From positions 14,062,501 through 14,126,500 of the forward strand of contig NC_134119.1 of NCBI RefSeq assembly GCF_040939455.1: DNA of 64,000 nt. The letters run 5' to 3'. The notes beneath the pieces were generated by a model. That model did no database searches and had not been told where the DNA came from. It saw only the letters and a list, made by a program, of their open reading frames with translations. Both the position numbers and the translations under genes were made by a program. Of this stretch, positions 1-64,000 are shown one piece after another. Source of the stretch: Microcebus murinus. Lineage: Eukaryota > Chordata > Mammalia > Primates > Cheirogaleidae. Numbering within the stretch: the first letter of the stretch is position 1; each line of letters begins with the position of its first letter.

Positions 1-2375
1 AGCCTGTGGTAATGTAGTACCTAAGGGTATGCTGCATTTGGTTTCCTTTAGTAAAACACCTCTGGTGCCATGGGATGATACTGTAAACGTTATTATACTC
101 CAGAAACCTGCTTCTAACCCACTTATCATCTGAAGTCCAGCATCTCATGCAGGAGGCTTTGTCCTCCCACACTCTGAATCCTACACACTGTACCACCCTT
201 TTGTTAGCTGTGTTCTTGTTTTGAGAAAGATGTTGGGACCAGCAAGAACCCTCTTTTTCTGAGGAGTTCTTTGTTTGGGTCCTAAAGTGACTCTAAAGGG
301 TTTTATTTTTTGTCTCCAGAAGAACAGCAGTCTGCCATAGTGTTCATCTTTTAGAGAGTAAAAAGGCTTTGCCTTTTCATTTTAGAGAATTATTAATCTT
401 CTCTGTTCCTACTTCAACCACTCCTTTGGTTCTTTTCCCCATTGTGAGTATCACCTCTTCTACATTGTTACCTAGAAGTCACTTGAGAGAGCATTAGTTT
501 TGTTGCACGTGGACTTTAGATTCTTTGAAGGAAGGGGAGGTGTGTGCCATTTTCAACTGGGAGGTTGAACCCAGACTTTGTGAATCTAGGGTTATAATCA
601 ACTTGCAGGGATGGACACTAGAGGGTAAGTAAGGTTTTTCATCAGAGTCAAAAGAATGAGAAACAAATATGGCATTTATAATTATCCTAAGGCTGAGAAT
701 AACATGCTGTGACATGGTGTTGTTAACTGCATCCTCACTACCATTTCCACCAGCCCAAGACTATATATGTGTCTGTGGTCTGTCAGGTTCATGATATCTC
801 AGTACTGATTGCCCAGAACACTTGAAATCAGATTCCACCTCTAATGACTACTTCTAATTGCTCCCCAAGGCAGGTTTATCTGCTGATCATTAGTAATCCA
901 AAAATACTTTGCAATTGTCCTTCCCATTGGATCTTGAGTGTTTGCCCACATTATGCCCTGCATCAGATGTTACACATGTTAGGGAGATGATACAACATAA
1001 TAGGGAAAGGTGAAATAAGAATATTGGTTAGTCTGCACTTTATTCTGTTAATAAGAAAAATAATGTTTGGCTGTCCTCATTTAAATTCCCTGGTCTACCA
1101 TATGTTTGCTCCCGCAAATCAGGAGTACTAGTGAACCTTAAAATACATGACAAGGACTTTTTATAGAAACAATATAGGCATTTAAACTGTTTTTGATATG
1201 CCCATGTTAATGAAGTGAAGTTTTCTACCCAGCTAATGACATTGTGATGAGTGCCTCACATGTATAATCATGGTAAATGACAAAAGTATAAACAAAACAC
1301 GGTATCTGTTCTTGAGAGGCTTACAGTTTAGTAGAATAATTCAGTTTATTAAATATTTACAGAACTCCTGTGCTGTGTCCTAGGGATACACAGAGCCATT
1401 AAGAAAACTTACTGTCTGGTAAGGAAGCCATGTAAACAATGTGATAGGTTCAGTAATAGAAGTATGTATAGGGGCAAGATTCCTTTAACATATTTATGGA
1501 GCATCTGCTGTGTCCAGACATTGTTCTACATAATGGGTTTATAGTGCAGATTTAAACTGACGTAGTCCTCGTCCTTGTGGAGCTTGCAGTCTAATAGGCA
1601 GATAGACATTAAACAAGTAAGTATGTCGTGTCAATTTGTGACAAATGACATAAGTAAAAAAGTGTTATGAGAGAATTTAGGGGCAAAAGGTAAGTTTTTA
1701 ATCTAACAGAATGAGGGAGTAAAGGATATTTACATGGTGAGAACTGGAAAATGTGTATGAGTCTGTTCTTGCTGCTCATGTAAAGGAATCAGGAAAGACC
1801 TTGTCTAGTTATAGCTCAAAGTATGGCAGGAGAGTGGTGAACTAAGAGAATGTGACGGAGTTGTAGAATACAGGAGCCAAGATCGTGCAGAACCTTCCTA
1901 GCCTTGGTAGAAATCTTTAGATTGGATTCTAAATACTGTGGGAAGACAACAAAGGGTTTTACATATTTAAAAGATCACTCTAGAGTGATCTTTCTGGAGA
2001 AAGATTAGAAAAGCAGCAAAAGCAGAAATGAAGAGACCACTTTTAGAAGGCTCTTGCTGTGGTTTGGATGTCAGATGATTATGGATTGGCCTTCAGTGAG
2101 ATAAAGAAAAGCAGGCAGGAGTGACAGCAGTTTTAGAGAAAGAATGAACAGAATTTGGAAATGTGATTGGAAGGGTAGATGAGACTTAAAGGGAAGAACG
2201 ACATCCAGTTTTCTGGCTTGAACAACTGAGTAGGGGGATGTGTCATTTACTGAAATGGGAAGGACTAGAGGAGCATATTCGTGGGGAAGATCAAGAGTTC
2301 AGGGCAGGTTTTACAGAGAAGGTAATCCTTAAAGTGGGTCAGACTTAAGACATTGTTATAAAAAGATAAATACCA

Positions 2376-2711
<336 letters not shown>

Positions 2712-3467
2712 GATAAATACCAGATCAAGATGAGTAATAGAGATAGAAAGGGCTCTGAGCTACACAGGAAAGATCAGCAGTTGCTAGGAAGGGTAGGAAG
2801 GTTTCTTGGAAGACATGGGACATGAACTTTCCTGTGAGGATTCGGTAGTATTTGGATTAGTACAGGAAAAATATTCCAAGTAAAGCAACCATATGAACAA
2901 AAATATTGAGATATGTCGTGTGAGTTAAGTCATAGAATTTAAGCTTAAGTAGAACTGGGGAAGGTTAAACTGGGGAATGAGAGGGAGATAATAATTAGGA
3001 AGAGGCCAGATTTGTTAGGGAGGGATGCCCAGAGTTGTGATAGCCAAGCTGTGATTGTTAGGATGGTTAATATGGTATTTATGTGTTGAATGAATTGAAA
3101 TTCAGAAGATTGATTTTTGTTTTAGTGTTATTTCTTAGAAGTTGGATGGTACCAACATAGAAATAAGGGCTTGGATTAGACTTAAAAATCCATGGGAATA
3201 GAAACAAAAAAGAACAGTACTCCAGTGAGTTAATGAGGATGTGAAAAGAATAATCAATTAACTTCCAAGAACTTAAACTTTGGTAACTGGGAAGATAATT
3301 TATGGCAGAAATGAAAGAGTCAGGAATGGGGCTGATTGAGTTGGAATAAGAAGTTTTTAATTTTAAATATATTGAAGAGTTTCCAATGGGATGAAGTGTC
3401 TCATGAAGAACATTGGGTCAGAGTAGGCCAAGCAATATCTGTGATTTTTTTTTTTAATGCCATGGGC

Positions 3468-3902
3468 AGGCCGGGCATGGTGGCTCACGCCTGAAATCCT
3501 AGCACTCTGGGAGGCTGAGACAGGAGGACCACTTGAGATCAGGAGTTCAAGACCAGCCTGAGCAAGAGGGAGACCCCATCTCTTTTTTTTTTTTTTAACT
3601 TTTTAAAATGTTTTTTTGATTTTATTTTTCTGACAATGGACTGATGGAGAGACCCCGTCTCTACTAAAAAAACAAAACAGAAAAAAAAATAGCCAGTCAA
3701 CTAAAAATAGAACCCAAAAATTAGCCAGGCGTGGTGGCTTGCGCCTGTAGTCCCAGCTACTGGGGAGGCTGAGGTGGGAGGATCACTTGAGCCCAGGAGT
3801 TTGAGGTTGCTATGAGTTTTGAGGTTGCTAGGCTGATGCCACGGCACTCACTCTAGCCTGGGCAACAAAGCGAGACTCTGTCTCAAAAATAAAAAAAAAA
3901 AC
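3468..3902 (+). mobile_element. Alu with internal extra sequence
   Basis: Dimeric Alu flanked by CCATGGGCA. The middle carries a T-rich insertion (about 3583-3650) followed by a repeated GAGAGACCCCGTCTCTACT, and the right arm has a small duplication (GAGGTTGCTA). Confidence 0.85.
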
Positions 3903-4090
3903 CATGGGCAAAAAGGGAACCAAGTACTACATAAACCCTCAGATTGAGAGAGACTTACTACTCAACATCTCTGCAAGAAGAGAAATTGCTCTTAATCCTT
4001 TGTCATGTGTACTATGATTTTTTTCTTCCTCCCCCCTTAATTTGATTATGCTGCTAGATTTTCTCCTTCCTCCCTCCCCTCTTTTTGTTT

Positions 4091-4378
4091 CACAAGGTCT
4101 CACTATGTTGCCTGGACTAGAGTACAGTGGCCCAATAATAGCTCACTGCAACCTCGAACTCTCCTGGGCTTAGACGATCCTTTTGCGTCAGCCTCCAAAA
4201 GTAGTTGGAACTACGGGAGCACCACCACACCTGGATAATTTTTTTTTTTTTAATTTTTGGTAGAGACAGGGTTGCACTGTTGTCCAGGATGGTCTTGAAC
4301 TCCTGGACTCAAGCGATCATCCTGCCTCAGCCTTCCAAAGTGCTAGGGTTACACACATGAGCCACCTCACTTGGCTTG
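4091..4378 (-). mobile_element. Old AluJ-like element
   Basis: Minus-strand Alu, diverged, with a T-run linker. It lacks the lemur-specific linker, so it predates the strepsirrhine families. Confidence 0.8.
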
Positions 4379-4898
4379 TGCTAGATATTTTCAGTGAAGA
4401 TTTCTATACTTCAAGAAGAAGTTCCTTTGATCACTTTGTATAAGATTGTGCCATTTGCTCTTTTTTTCTTCTTGAGTCCTACTCCTTACTGTGTCCTCCC
4501 AACTTTTCCTCCTTGTAAAGTCTCTTGTAAACAAGTCTGGTTGGAGAAATAGAGTTTAGGGGAAAGACACTTTAACTTTGAAAACCTGTTGATATTGAAA
4601 CAACAGTTTGGCATGGGTAAGGAATACCAAATTACTACTGAAGCCTGATAAATACTGTTACCCTAGTCAAGACCTTTGGCTTTTGGTCATACATTCTTTC
4701 ATGTCCTAATCTTTTGAGATTCTAGAACCTTCTAGACTTGCTGACCAGATGGGTGACTATCCTTAAAATTTTAGTAATGTTCTCACTTTTTGGCTGCCCT
4801 ATTTTAAGAATAATGCTTGGAGGGTGGGGACTTTATAAAAGAGCTGACAGGTTGGCCACCTTCAATTTCTTTGTCTTACATCTTATTACCTCCTACAG

Positions 4899-14225
<9,327 letters not shown>

Positions 14226-15575
14226 GGCTAAATCTTTCAACTACCCCTGGTTCCCTCATCCCCTGGCCTCCTCCCACTTGCTGCGTTCTAAATAGAGTTG
14301 TTTGGAGGATGTTCTTTGCGCTCTCCAGGTCTACATCAAATGTCATGAGTTTCTACCACCTGCTCGCTCTCCTGCTCAAGGCTATGTTGTTTATTCCTTA
14401 CAAAGTCAGTTTATACTGTATTGGGGGCTGTATCTATTTTTGGTTTTGGTTTTTGTTTTTCTTCTGTAGAAAATAAATATCTCTGGGGTCACTTGGGCAG
14501 TACAAGTGTCTGGGCTCAGTTTATATTTGGTGGGATTTCTCTGGTCCTTCTGTCTGCTGGATTTGGGAGAGGAAAGGAAGAAGCCAGGCCCAACTGGCTG
14601 AGTTTGGAATGGCATTTGTCACGTCAGTGGCCACCACCTTTGCTCACTTTGAACCTACCGAGTCTTTCCAGCTTTGTACACGTCAACCAGAGCTCCAGCT
14701 CCTGCCTACAGCCCTTGCCTAGAGTTGCAGAGAAGCAAACTGGCTTTGGCAGGCACAATGTCATCAAACCCCCATCCCACAAGTTTGGGGGTCTGCTTAA
14801 GGATTCATAAATCAGCTACTCCGGATTGTTGAGGACTAACCACAGCAGCCACAGAAGGAACTTTTCTGCCTGAGCCAAGATGGTTTTTTGTTTTTTCTTT
14901 TTTGTTTTCATTTTGTTGGAGGATCTCCAATGGACTGAACAGCTCCATTCAGCAGCAGTTTAACCCAAACTGTGAATCTGGGCCCCACCACTCTTCCCCC
15001 TCACCATTTCTGTCAGCATCCCCCTCTTCAGCGGCACTTCCACGGAGTCGGTAGTGAGACTCTGGCCGTGAACACCCATTTCTTCGCGATTTGTTTTGAG
15101 CTTTTGGCTCAAAAACCCAGGCTCTTGTTTTCATCTAGACTCGTACTCTGTTTTCTGAGCAGCAGGAGATAGGGACCATTTTGATGTCAGTCTTTCAGTA
15201 GCTGGACACATTCTCGAGACAGACGGCTGTTCATGACTTTTGAGCCAGAATGAAATTGTTGAGGGAAGGTTCCTGGCTACTGCTCCATGTGGAGCCCCAG
15301 GAAGCTGCCCTCTCCCTAGGGAGTATGCTCATTACAGCCCTGAGGATCACAGTCTCAGAGGGTCCCAACAGGGGTGAGGGAGAGCAGCAACTTCGGCTGA
15401 GTCCCTGCCAGTGGCTGAGCAAACAATGGTTTCTAAACTCAAGGTCCCCAAATGGCAGCGTTTTATGTTCCAACCTGTTTGTGTTATATAGTGGTTTTTC
15501 CCCCATCTTTGGAACTCTTGTGTTGTTAATAAGATGAAATGATTACTTTTTAATTAAAATGAAAAAGTAAAAGCT
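14226..15575 (+). other. NCOA5: NCOA5 3' UTR
   Basis: Non-coding sequence after the NCOA5 stop. A possible proximal poly(A) signal AATAAA lies at 14472-14477. The likely main signal is ATTAAA at 15553-15558, placing the mRNA end near 15575. A 3' UTR of about 1.3 kb fits the human mRNA from memory. The exact cleavage site cannot be read here. Confidence 0.75.
15553..15558 (+). terminator. NCOA5: NCOA5 poly(A) signal ATTAAA
   Basis: ATTAAA in an AT-rich context just before a stretch rich in T and GT (15570-15595). Confidence 0.65.
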
Positions 15576-16354
15576 GTGTTCATCTTTCTTGAGTCTGAAT
15601 ATCTGCAGCACCTCTCTTCAGGACACCCTTTCCCAGAATGAGGTGGTTGAGGGGTCCTGCCTTGTTCTCCACCTACAGTCACGCCTCAAAACCTGTTTTA
15701 ACCCTGCCTTCTCTGAGTACATGCTCAGCTAGTTAGAAGTTTTTGATAACACAGCTCAGAGCAAAAGCCCACTGGCTAATTATAATGCTGTGTTCAGCAT
15801 CCTGCTTGCAGTAGTCATTCATTGTGTCAGCAGGCCTGTCCTCTTGTTCTAGGAAAGGAAGACAGGCTATGAGGCGGCTATTTCTAGTTGATGGCCATTG
15901 GGGGGGTGAGGGGGGCACTCTCCTGTCCACTGGTTTTTTCAATTGCCACCCTCTTTTCCACCTGTTGGGCAGAAAGTTGGCAGAATCCGTAGTCACAGAA
16001 CCTGAAGGAACCTTGAAGAGCATTTAGTAAACTTGGGGTGGCTGTGGTGAAGTGGGTGACACAGGTCCCCAGGGGGTTAGGAATCAAAGTGCTAGTAGTA
16101 CTGAACTTCACCTAGTACATGCTCCAGGCCTCACGGGGAATATCAACGCATCCTGGCAACTAGTAATACCTACCAGTCTCTTAGGACAGGATGTTAGTGC
16201 AGTGCCCTCCAGGCCAGGGCCCCAGAGCTGTCAGTATACAAATCAGATAACCAGACCTGGGGCATCAGCCCAACTTGTCTGTCAATGAAGGTCAGTGTTT
16301 CTGATTAAGAGTGTGGGGTCCTCCTGGAGTGTCCAAATAGCACACCTCAGGCCA
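15576..16354. other. Intergenic gap between convergent NCOA5 and SLC12A5
   Basis: About 780 bp separate the inferred 3' ends of NCOA5 (+) and SLC12A5 (-). No coding exon or recognisable repeat stands out. It contains a G-run (15900-15916). Confidence 0.6.
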
Positions 16355-18855
16355 TGAAGGGTATAATAAAATTATTTTTATTGCATTTTGTGCAGACAGG
16401 AGTCTAAAAAATTAATACAGTAAAAGCCATAAAGCATTAAATGGGAGCATTCAACAATAAAGGAAAGAACCAACCCTCTCCTTTTCATATTGGCACAAAG
16501 AACACAAGATCAATACTGAGGCAGGATGCGGAATACTGAAACACACTGAAAATTAAAGGCAGGCCTAATAATAATAATAGTAATAATAGTAATAAATACT
16601 CTTGATTTGGTTTGCAACCTCTCCTATTTACAAGGGTTTTCAACTTCATTGCATTGCCCTGCACATAGATCGTCTAAAACAAAAGCAACACTAGTTACCA
16701 CTACAAGGCTATTGAAATATTGCACTCAGAATAAAAGTCACTTGGATGGACATGAAACATCTAGCTACAGTGATTATAAAGATAATTTGATGAATGACTT
16801 GTGATAACATTCATAACAAATATTGCACATGTAGCACAGAAAACTTGGGATTTTGTTGTGGGATGTTTTTTTCATCAACGGAAACTTTGCTCTTGCCAAC
16901 CAGACGGTCTGGGCCCATTTAGTGCAACTTTGGTTCCCTAATTGATGTTGATACTGCCCCTTTCTCCTATGCAGCCCACAACTTCAGCTCAGGAATATTC
17001 AGGCCCCCAGAAGGCGGGAGCCAGCTGTGGTTCTCGGAGGTCTTTTGAAGGATTCAGGGGGCTGGTGTCTAACACCTCCATCTTTTCACATTGATACATA
17101 AAAGAATCTACTTAGGCTCCTGATCAAATCTCAGAGGGGCTTTAGCCTAACCAGGAGACCTCCACACCTGCCCCCAGCCTGACCCTGTCTAGGATGGCTC
17201 CAGCTCTTCACCTTGGGCTCAAAGGAAAGGAGGTGATGAGGTCAGGAGTACTCAGTGGCCCCAGCTCTGGGAGGTGGGCAAGATGTGTCTAACTAGGTGC
17301 TGTAGGTCAGGGCCCTGGGGCTGGAGGTACTGTACCCAGTCCCAGAGAGTGCTGGAACGAGCATGCAGTGCCTGTCCCACTTAGTAGCTACCTTGGGGAA
17401 AGGGAACCCAGCCTGCGCGCTTTCTCTAAGGACAGAAGGCGCCTCAGACCAGGCCGGTGGAGCGGAAGCGCCAAGGACTGGAGTTGGGGAAGCCAAAGGC
17501 CTTGGGTCCTAGTTAGAGGAGGGCAGAGAGGCGCTAAGAACAAAGCACGTGGCGACCCCAGCCCTCCCCCAGGCTCAAGTGCCTGGGACACAAAGCTGGA
17601 GGCGGCTGCTAGGCAGTGAGGCCCAGCCCCAGCGCATGGAGCAGGCGACTGGGTCCCCGAGGCCAGAGCTGCCTCCCTGGAGGAGGGAACATCAGGGGTG
17701 GCGCTGGAGCCTCCCAATGGGTTCGGTCCCCAATCCAGACTCGCCCCCTCCTCCCTCACCTGTACCAGGGAGGAAACTCTGGGGAGGGGGCCCCCTCCAG
17801 CTCCACGATTTCAGTCTTTGGCGAGGAGCCATGGGATAGGGTGAGCAGGCGACAAGCCGACTGAGGAGAGACGCCTGCTCCCCAGCGAAGGCACCGGGGC
17901 GGGGCTTTCCTCGGTGGGGCGCGGGCCTCTCTCGGTTTCTCCCCCTCGAGGAGCGCCCCTCCCCTATCCTGGCCCCAACTTGCATAAGAGCCGATGAGAA
18001 GAGGTTGCGCGTCTCTGCAGCCGCCGTGGAAGCTCACATCCGCTGGGAGGCGAATCCAGGAAAAGTTGGACACGTCTCACCTCGTCTCCAAAAAGAACTG
18101 GAGGGAAGGGTGGGAAGCCAAGGGCGCGCGGAAAGAGCGAGGAGGCGAGAGCAGGGCGGGGGTGTCGAGGGACTAGGACCACGACCCCCGCCTGGGCCTA
18201 AAGCACTTTTGCTCTCAAACTCTCAGACGTTGAGAAAACCCAGCTTCCCGAGGCCCCCGTCTCTCCGGGGCGCCCCAGCGGGAGAGCTCGACAGTGGCGA
18301 GAGGAGAAGTCCGTTGCGCTTCTAGTCACATAAATATGGGGACGTTAAAAATACACTCGAAGTCTCCTGTACACTATGTATAGGCTCGGCGGCGCGGCCG
18401 GGTCGGGAGCAGGGCCGGCGGAGGCGAGCGCGGCCGTCCCAGCCCGCCCGCCCGGGCCGGGGAAGCGCCGAGGAGCGCGGAGCGAGGGCGCGGCGGGGCG
18501 TGGGAGGGGAAGAGGGGCCGCGTGGACTGCCTGGGGGTCCTCAAGGCCCCAGCTCCTCTGCTCTCCGCGCTCCTCCCGGCCTTTATTGCAGCGTCTCCTC
18601 CGGCGGGACGAGCCGGGCTTAGAAAAAGGGCAGCGCAGACCGACAGGCCAGCGGGGCTCTGGGGGCTCAGGTTTCCGCGCGGGGGGCGCCCTCTCCGAGT
18701 CAGCCCGACGGGCGTGGCCTCCGGCTTCAGGCAGCGGGGTAAGGGGCCAGGGCACGGGCACAGGGTCTGTATGTAAACGGTGACAGCGGCGGGGGGCGCG
18801 GCGAGAGCTCGGGCCGCGGGCCGGGCGCTCGGGCCAGGGTGGCAGGTCCTGGCTC
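16355..18855 (-). other. SLC12A5: SLC12A5 3' UTR, with GC-rich proximal part
   Basis: Below the stop codon no splice sites are needed until a minus-strand AATAAA at 16377-16382, so the UTR is about 2.5 kb, as in human KCC2 mRNA from memory. The proximal 17.9-18.85 kb is very GC- and CpG-rich; the distal end is AT-rich, with an (AAT/AGT)n tract at 16567-16600. Confidence 0.75.
16377..16382 (-). terminator. SLC12A5: SLC12A5 poly(A) signal AATAAA
   Basis: Minus-strand AATAAA in the context GCAATAAAAATAATT. It is the only strong signal at the expected distance from the stop. Confidence 0.75.
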
Positions 18856-56536
<37,681 letters not shown>

Positions 56537-57659
56537 GGCGCGGAAGAGGCCAGGCGGCCGCGGTGTGGGCCCCGATCGCACAAGTGGCCGCAGCCGGGCT
56601 CCAGGAGGGAGAAAGAGCGGATTCCCCCCACCCCCGCCCGCCCGCCGCCCCCCGCCGGACGCGGCGCCGCGCAGGGTCCTAGTGCCCGCTGTGCAGAGGT
56701 TCCTTGGATCTGGCCTCTTCCCTCGGAGGCCCTGGGCTCTCAATGCCACCCCAAGGGCCTGAGGAGACCACCCGCAGCTGAGAGTCGTCCCTACAACGGG
56801 GGGCCCGGTGTGTGGCTCCTGGAGCCTGGGCCCACCTCTGCTGGGGTGGCCTAAACACCTGGGGCTCATTCACTCGCTCATTCATTCAGCACATGTTGAT
56901 AGCACTCTTGTGTTGCAGGCAATGGTGCTAGGCACAGGGTTGCTGTGGATACATCAGTGAATGAGACCGACTGGCTTTCTGCCCGCATAGGGCTTAAATT
57001 CTAATGAGGAGAGAGGGAAATAAGAGTATCAGTGAGCAAACACATAGATAAGACAATCTGAGACTGTGTTATATGTTAAGAAGAAAAAACAGGGTCATGG
57101 GATTATGGGAGAAAGGACTGCATTGGGGGGTGGTCTTAGAAGGCCTCCTAGAAGATATGATATTTGAACTGAGACCTCCGTGATGAGAAGAGCCAGCTAT
57201 GCAAAGATCTGGGGGAAGAGTTCTCAGGCAAAAGAAATGGCAAGTGCAGAGGCCCTGGGGTGAGAAGGTCCTAGGCAAGGTCATTGTGCCTGGGACAGAG
57301 TGAGTGGAGAAAAGAGGGATAGATGAGGGAGGAGAAAAGGGCAGATTATGTGGTCTGTTGAAGGCTTTGAGGAGCCTGGATTCTTTTCTAATCCACAAGG
57401 GATGTCATTGGAAGTTTTTGAGCAGGGGAATGATGTGATCTCATCTATATTTTAACAGGATCATTGTGACTGCTGGGTGAAGGCTTGACTAAAGAAGGGC
57501 AGGTGTGGCAGCTGGGAGTCTAATTAGGAGGCTCCTGCTGACCCCCAAGTGAGAGGTGATGATAGCCATAGCAGTGGAAGTCATCTGATTCCAGATAAGT
57601 TTTGGAATTGAAACCATCAGGACCTGCTGATGGATTAGATGTGACATGTGACAGTAAGA

Positions 57660-58200
57660 GTGTAGTCAAGAAATCCCGGAAACTCCCATACACTGTGCGT
57701 GGGAGTGTAGACAGGCAGGCAAAACCACTTTGGAAAATGATTTGGTCATATCTACTAAAGCTGAGCATACACATATCCTTCAACCAGCGATTTTACTCCT
57801 GGGTATATACCCAAAAGAAATGGCTGCCCATGTTCACCAAAAGGCACTATTCATAATAGCCCCAAATTGGGAACTACCCAAATGCCCATCAACAATAAAA
57901 TGGAGGCCAGGGAAGGTAGCTCACACCTATAATCCCAGCACTTTGGAAGGCTGAAGAGGGAGGATTGCTTGAGACTAGCCTGGGCAACGTAACAAGATTC
58001 TGTCTCTACAAAAAATAAAAAAAAGAAAAAGTAACATAGTGGTAACTCTTGGGGAGAAGAGATGGTGATCGCAAGGGGGCTACTAGGGTGCTGGTAATGT
58101 TTTGTTTCTTGATCTGGGTACTGGTTACGCAACCGTGTTCAGTTTGTGAAAACTTGTTAAGATGTACACTTATGATAGGTGCATTTGTTTGTATGTTTAT
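57660..58200 (+). mobile_element. L1 3' fragment interrupted by an Alu monomer
   Basis: L1 text (CCATACACTGTGCGTGGGAG, GGGTATATACCCAAAAGAAA) to about 57900, an Alu arm at 57903-58025, then L1-type 3' end (TTGATCTGGGTACTGGTTAC) to about 58200. Confidence 0.75.
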
Positions 58201-58367
58201 TATATTAGAGCAAGTAGATATATACTTAGGTTTAATGGTTCTTGGTAATTTACTCTCTAAGGAAGACTGTCCCTCTAGCACAGGAAGAAGATCCTGATTC
58301 AGTTCCAGTTCAGATGTCATGTTGGCTAGGAAACATTCCCCGACCTCAACTACAATATCTAGAATCA

Positions 58368-58401
<34 letters not shown>
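58368..58401. repeat. (CA)n microsatellite
   Basis: Uninterrupted CA repeats between SLC12A5 and MMP9. Confidence 0.95.
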
Positions 58402-58403
<2 letters not shown>

Positions 58404-58874
58404 AGTATTCTATAATAAAGGATCATACATTGCACACTCCCCAAGCATGATCCCACTCCTAGCAGCCACAGAATTACCCTTGTAACTGAGCTGGACTCTG
58501 CGGGTGGAGCCTGGAGTCTGTACACAAACTCCGAGGGCGTTCTCATGCACTCTAAAGTTTGAGGACCACTGAGAGGCCCATAAGTACAGGAACATAGTCC
58601 AATTCATTTCTCTATCCCCAGTGCACAGCACTGGGCCTTGTTCCAAATAGGGGCTCAATAAATGTTTTATGAGTGAATAAATATATTGATTGTTTCCTCA
58701 ACCATAAAATAGAAATAATCGCATCATACCTTCCTAATAGGAAGGATTAAATATGTTAATATTTATGAAGTGCCTAGAACACTGCTTGGCCACATAGTAA
58801 GCATCCTATCAGTTAAATACATATGTGCATGCATGCATAAATGAAATCTGCTCCTAAAGGTTACAGAATCCAAG

Positions 58875-58880
58875 TTTATT
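58875..58880 (-). terminator. MMP9: MMP9 poly(A) signal AATAAA
   Basis: Minus-strand AATAAACTTGGATTC, about 170 nt after the MMP9 stop. This agrees with the short MMP9 3' UTR. Confidence 0.85.
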
Positions 58881-59050
58881 AGAAACATTCCAACAAAAAA
58901 GGAAGGTGGGAAGAGAGGGCCCAGCCCACCTCCACTCCTCTCTGACCTCTAGAATGGAATACCAGTTTGTATCCAGCAAACTGGCTCCTTCCCCATTGGG
59001 AATGTTCTTGGTAGAGACCCGTACTGCACTGCTGAAGCAGGATGGCAGCC

Positions 59051-64000
<4,950 letters not shown>

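Larger units (their letters stand above)
56537..58854. other. SLC12A5 - MMP9 intergenic region
   Basis: The first 200 bp are CpG-rich, likely the exon 1a 5' UTR and promoter. An old interspersed repeat follows (about 56870-57650), then L1 fragments interrupted by an Alu monomer (57660-58200), a (CA)n tract (58368-58401) and a MIR-like end (about 58600-58830). Confidence 0.65.

Overview
This window is nuclear DNA from a primate, most likely a lemur (strepsirrhine). The evidence is vertebrate multi-exon genes with GT-AG introns, plus many dimeric Alu elements carrying the strepsirrhine middle linker (AAATAGAAAGAAATTAATTGG type) and MIR, L2 and L1 fragments. It holds the conserved NCOA5 - SLC12A5 - MMP9 block (human 20q13.12), in the inverted order and orientation relative to the human reference.

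Layout. (1) 1-15.6 kb, + strand: the 3' part of NCOA5. Six coding exons (1702 nt) are visible. The first coding exon, which must supply 38 nt if the protein is 579 aa as in human, is not in the window. (2) 16.4-56.5 kb, - strand: all of SLC12A5, the neuronal K-Cl cotransporter KCC2. I placed 26 coding exons plus the alternative first exon. Exon 1b plus exons 2-26 sum to 3351 nt, which is exactly 1116 aa and stop, the human KCC2b length. Exon 1a at 56.4-56.5 kb gives a KCC2a form of 1137 aa. A 15-nt microexon (exon 24) is needed for this sum. (3) 58.86-64 kb, - strand: MMP9 (gelatinase B), from part of exon 3 to the stop and poly(A) signal. The signal peptide and propeptide lie beyond the right edge.

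NCOA5 and SLC12A5 are convergent, with poly(A) signals about 0.8 kb apart. SLC12A5 and MMP9 are in tandem, with about 2.3 kb between the MMP9 poly(A) signal and SLC12A5 exon 1a. The left 14 kb is AT-rich and full of Alus. The rest is GC-rich, with CpG-dense stretches at the SLC12A5 3' end, in intron 1, at exon 1b, at exon 1a and across MMP9.

I found no unknown protein system. The most interesting content is regulatory and structural: four RE1/NRSE-like sites across SLC12A5 (two at positions expected from the literature, two that may be new), a cluster of four RFX X-box-like palindromes between the two SLC12A5 promoters, a MEF2 site next to the USF E-box at the KCC2b promoter, a 101-bp perfect alternating purine/pyrimidine tract, a duplicated splice acceptor in NCOA5, a trimeric Alu with intact target-site duplication, an unidentified A-tailed insertion with a 15-bp duplication, and a 12-residue expansion of the MMP9 hinge.
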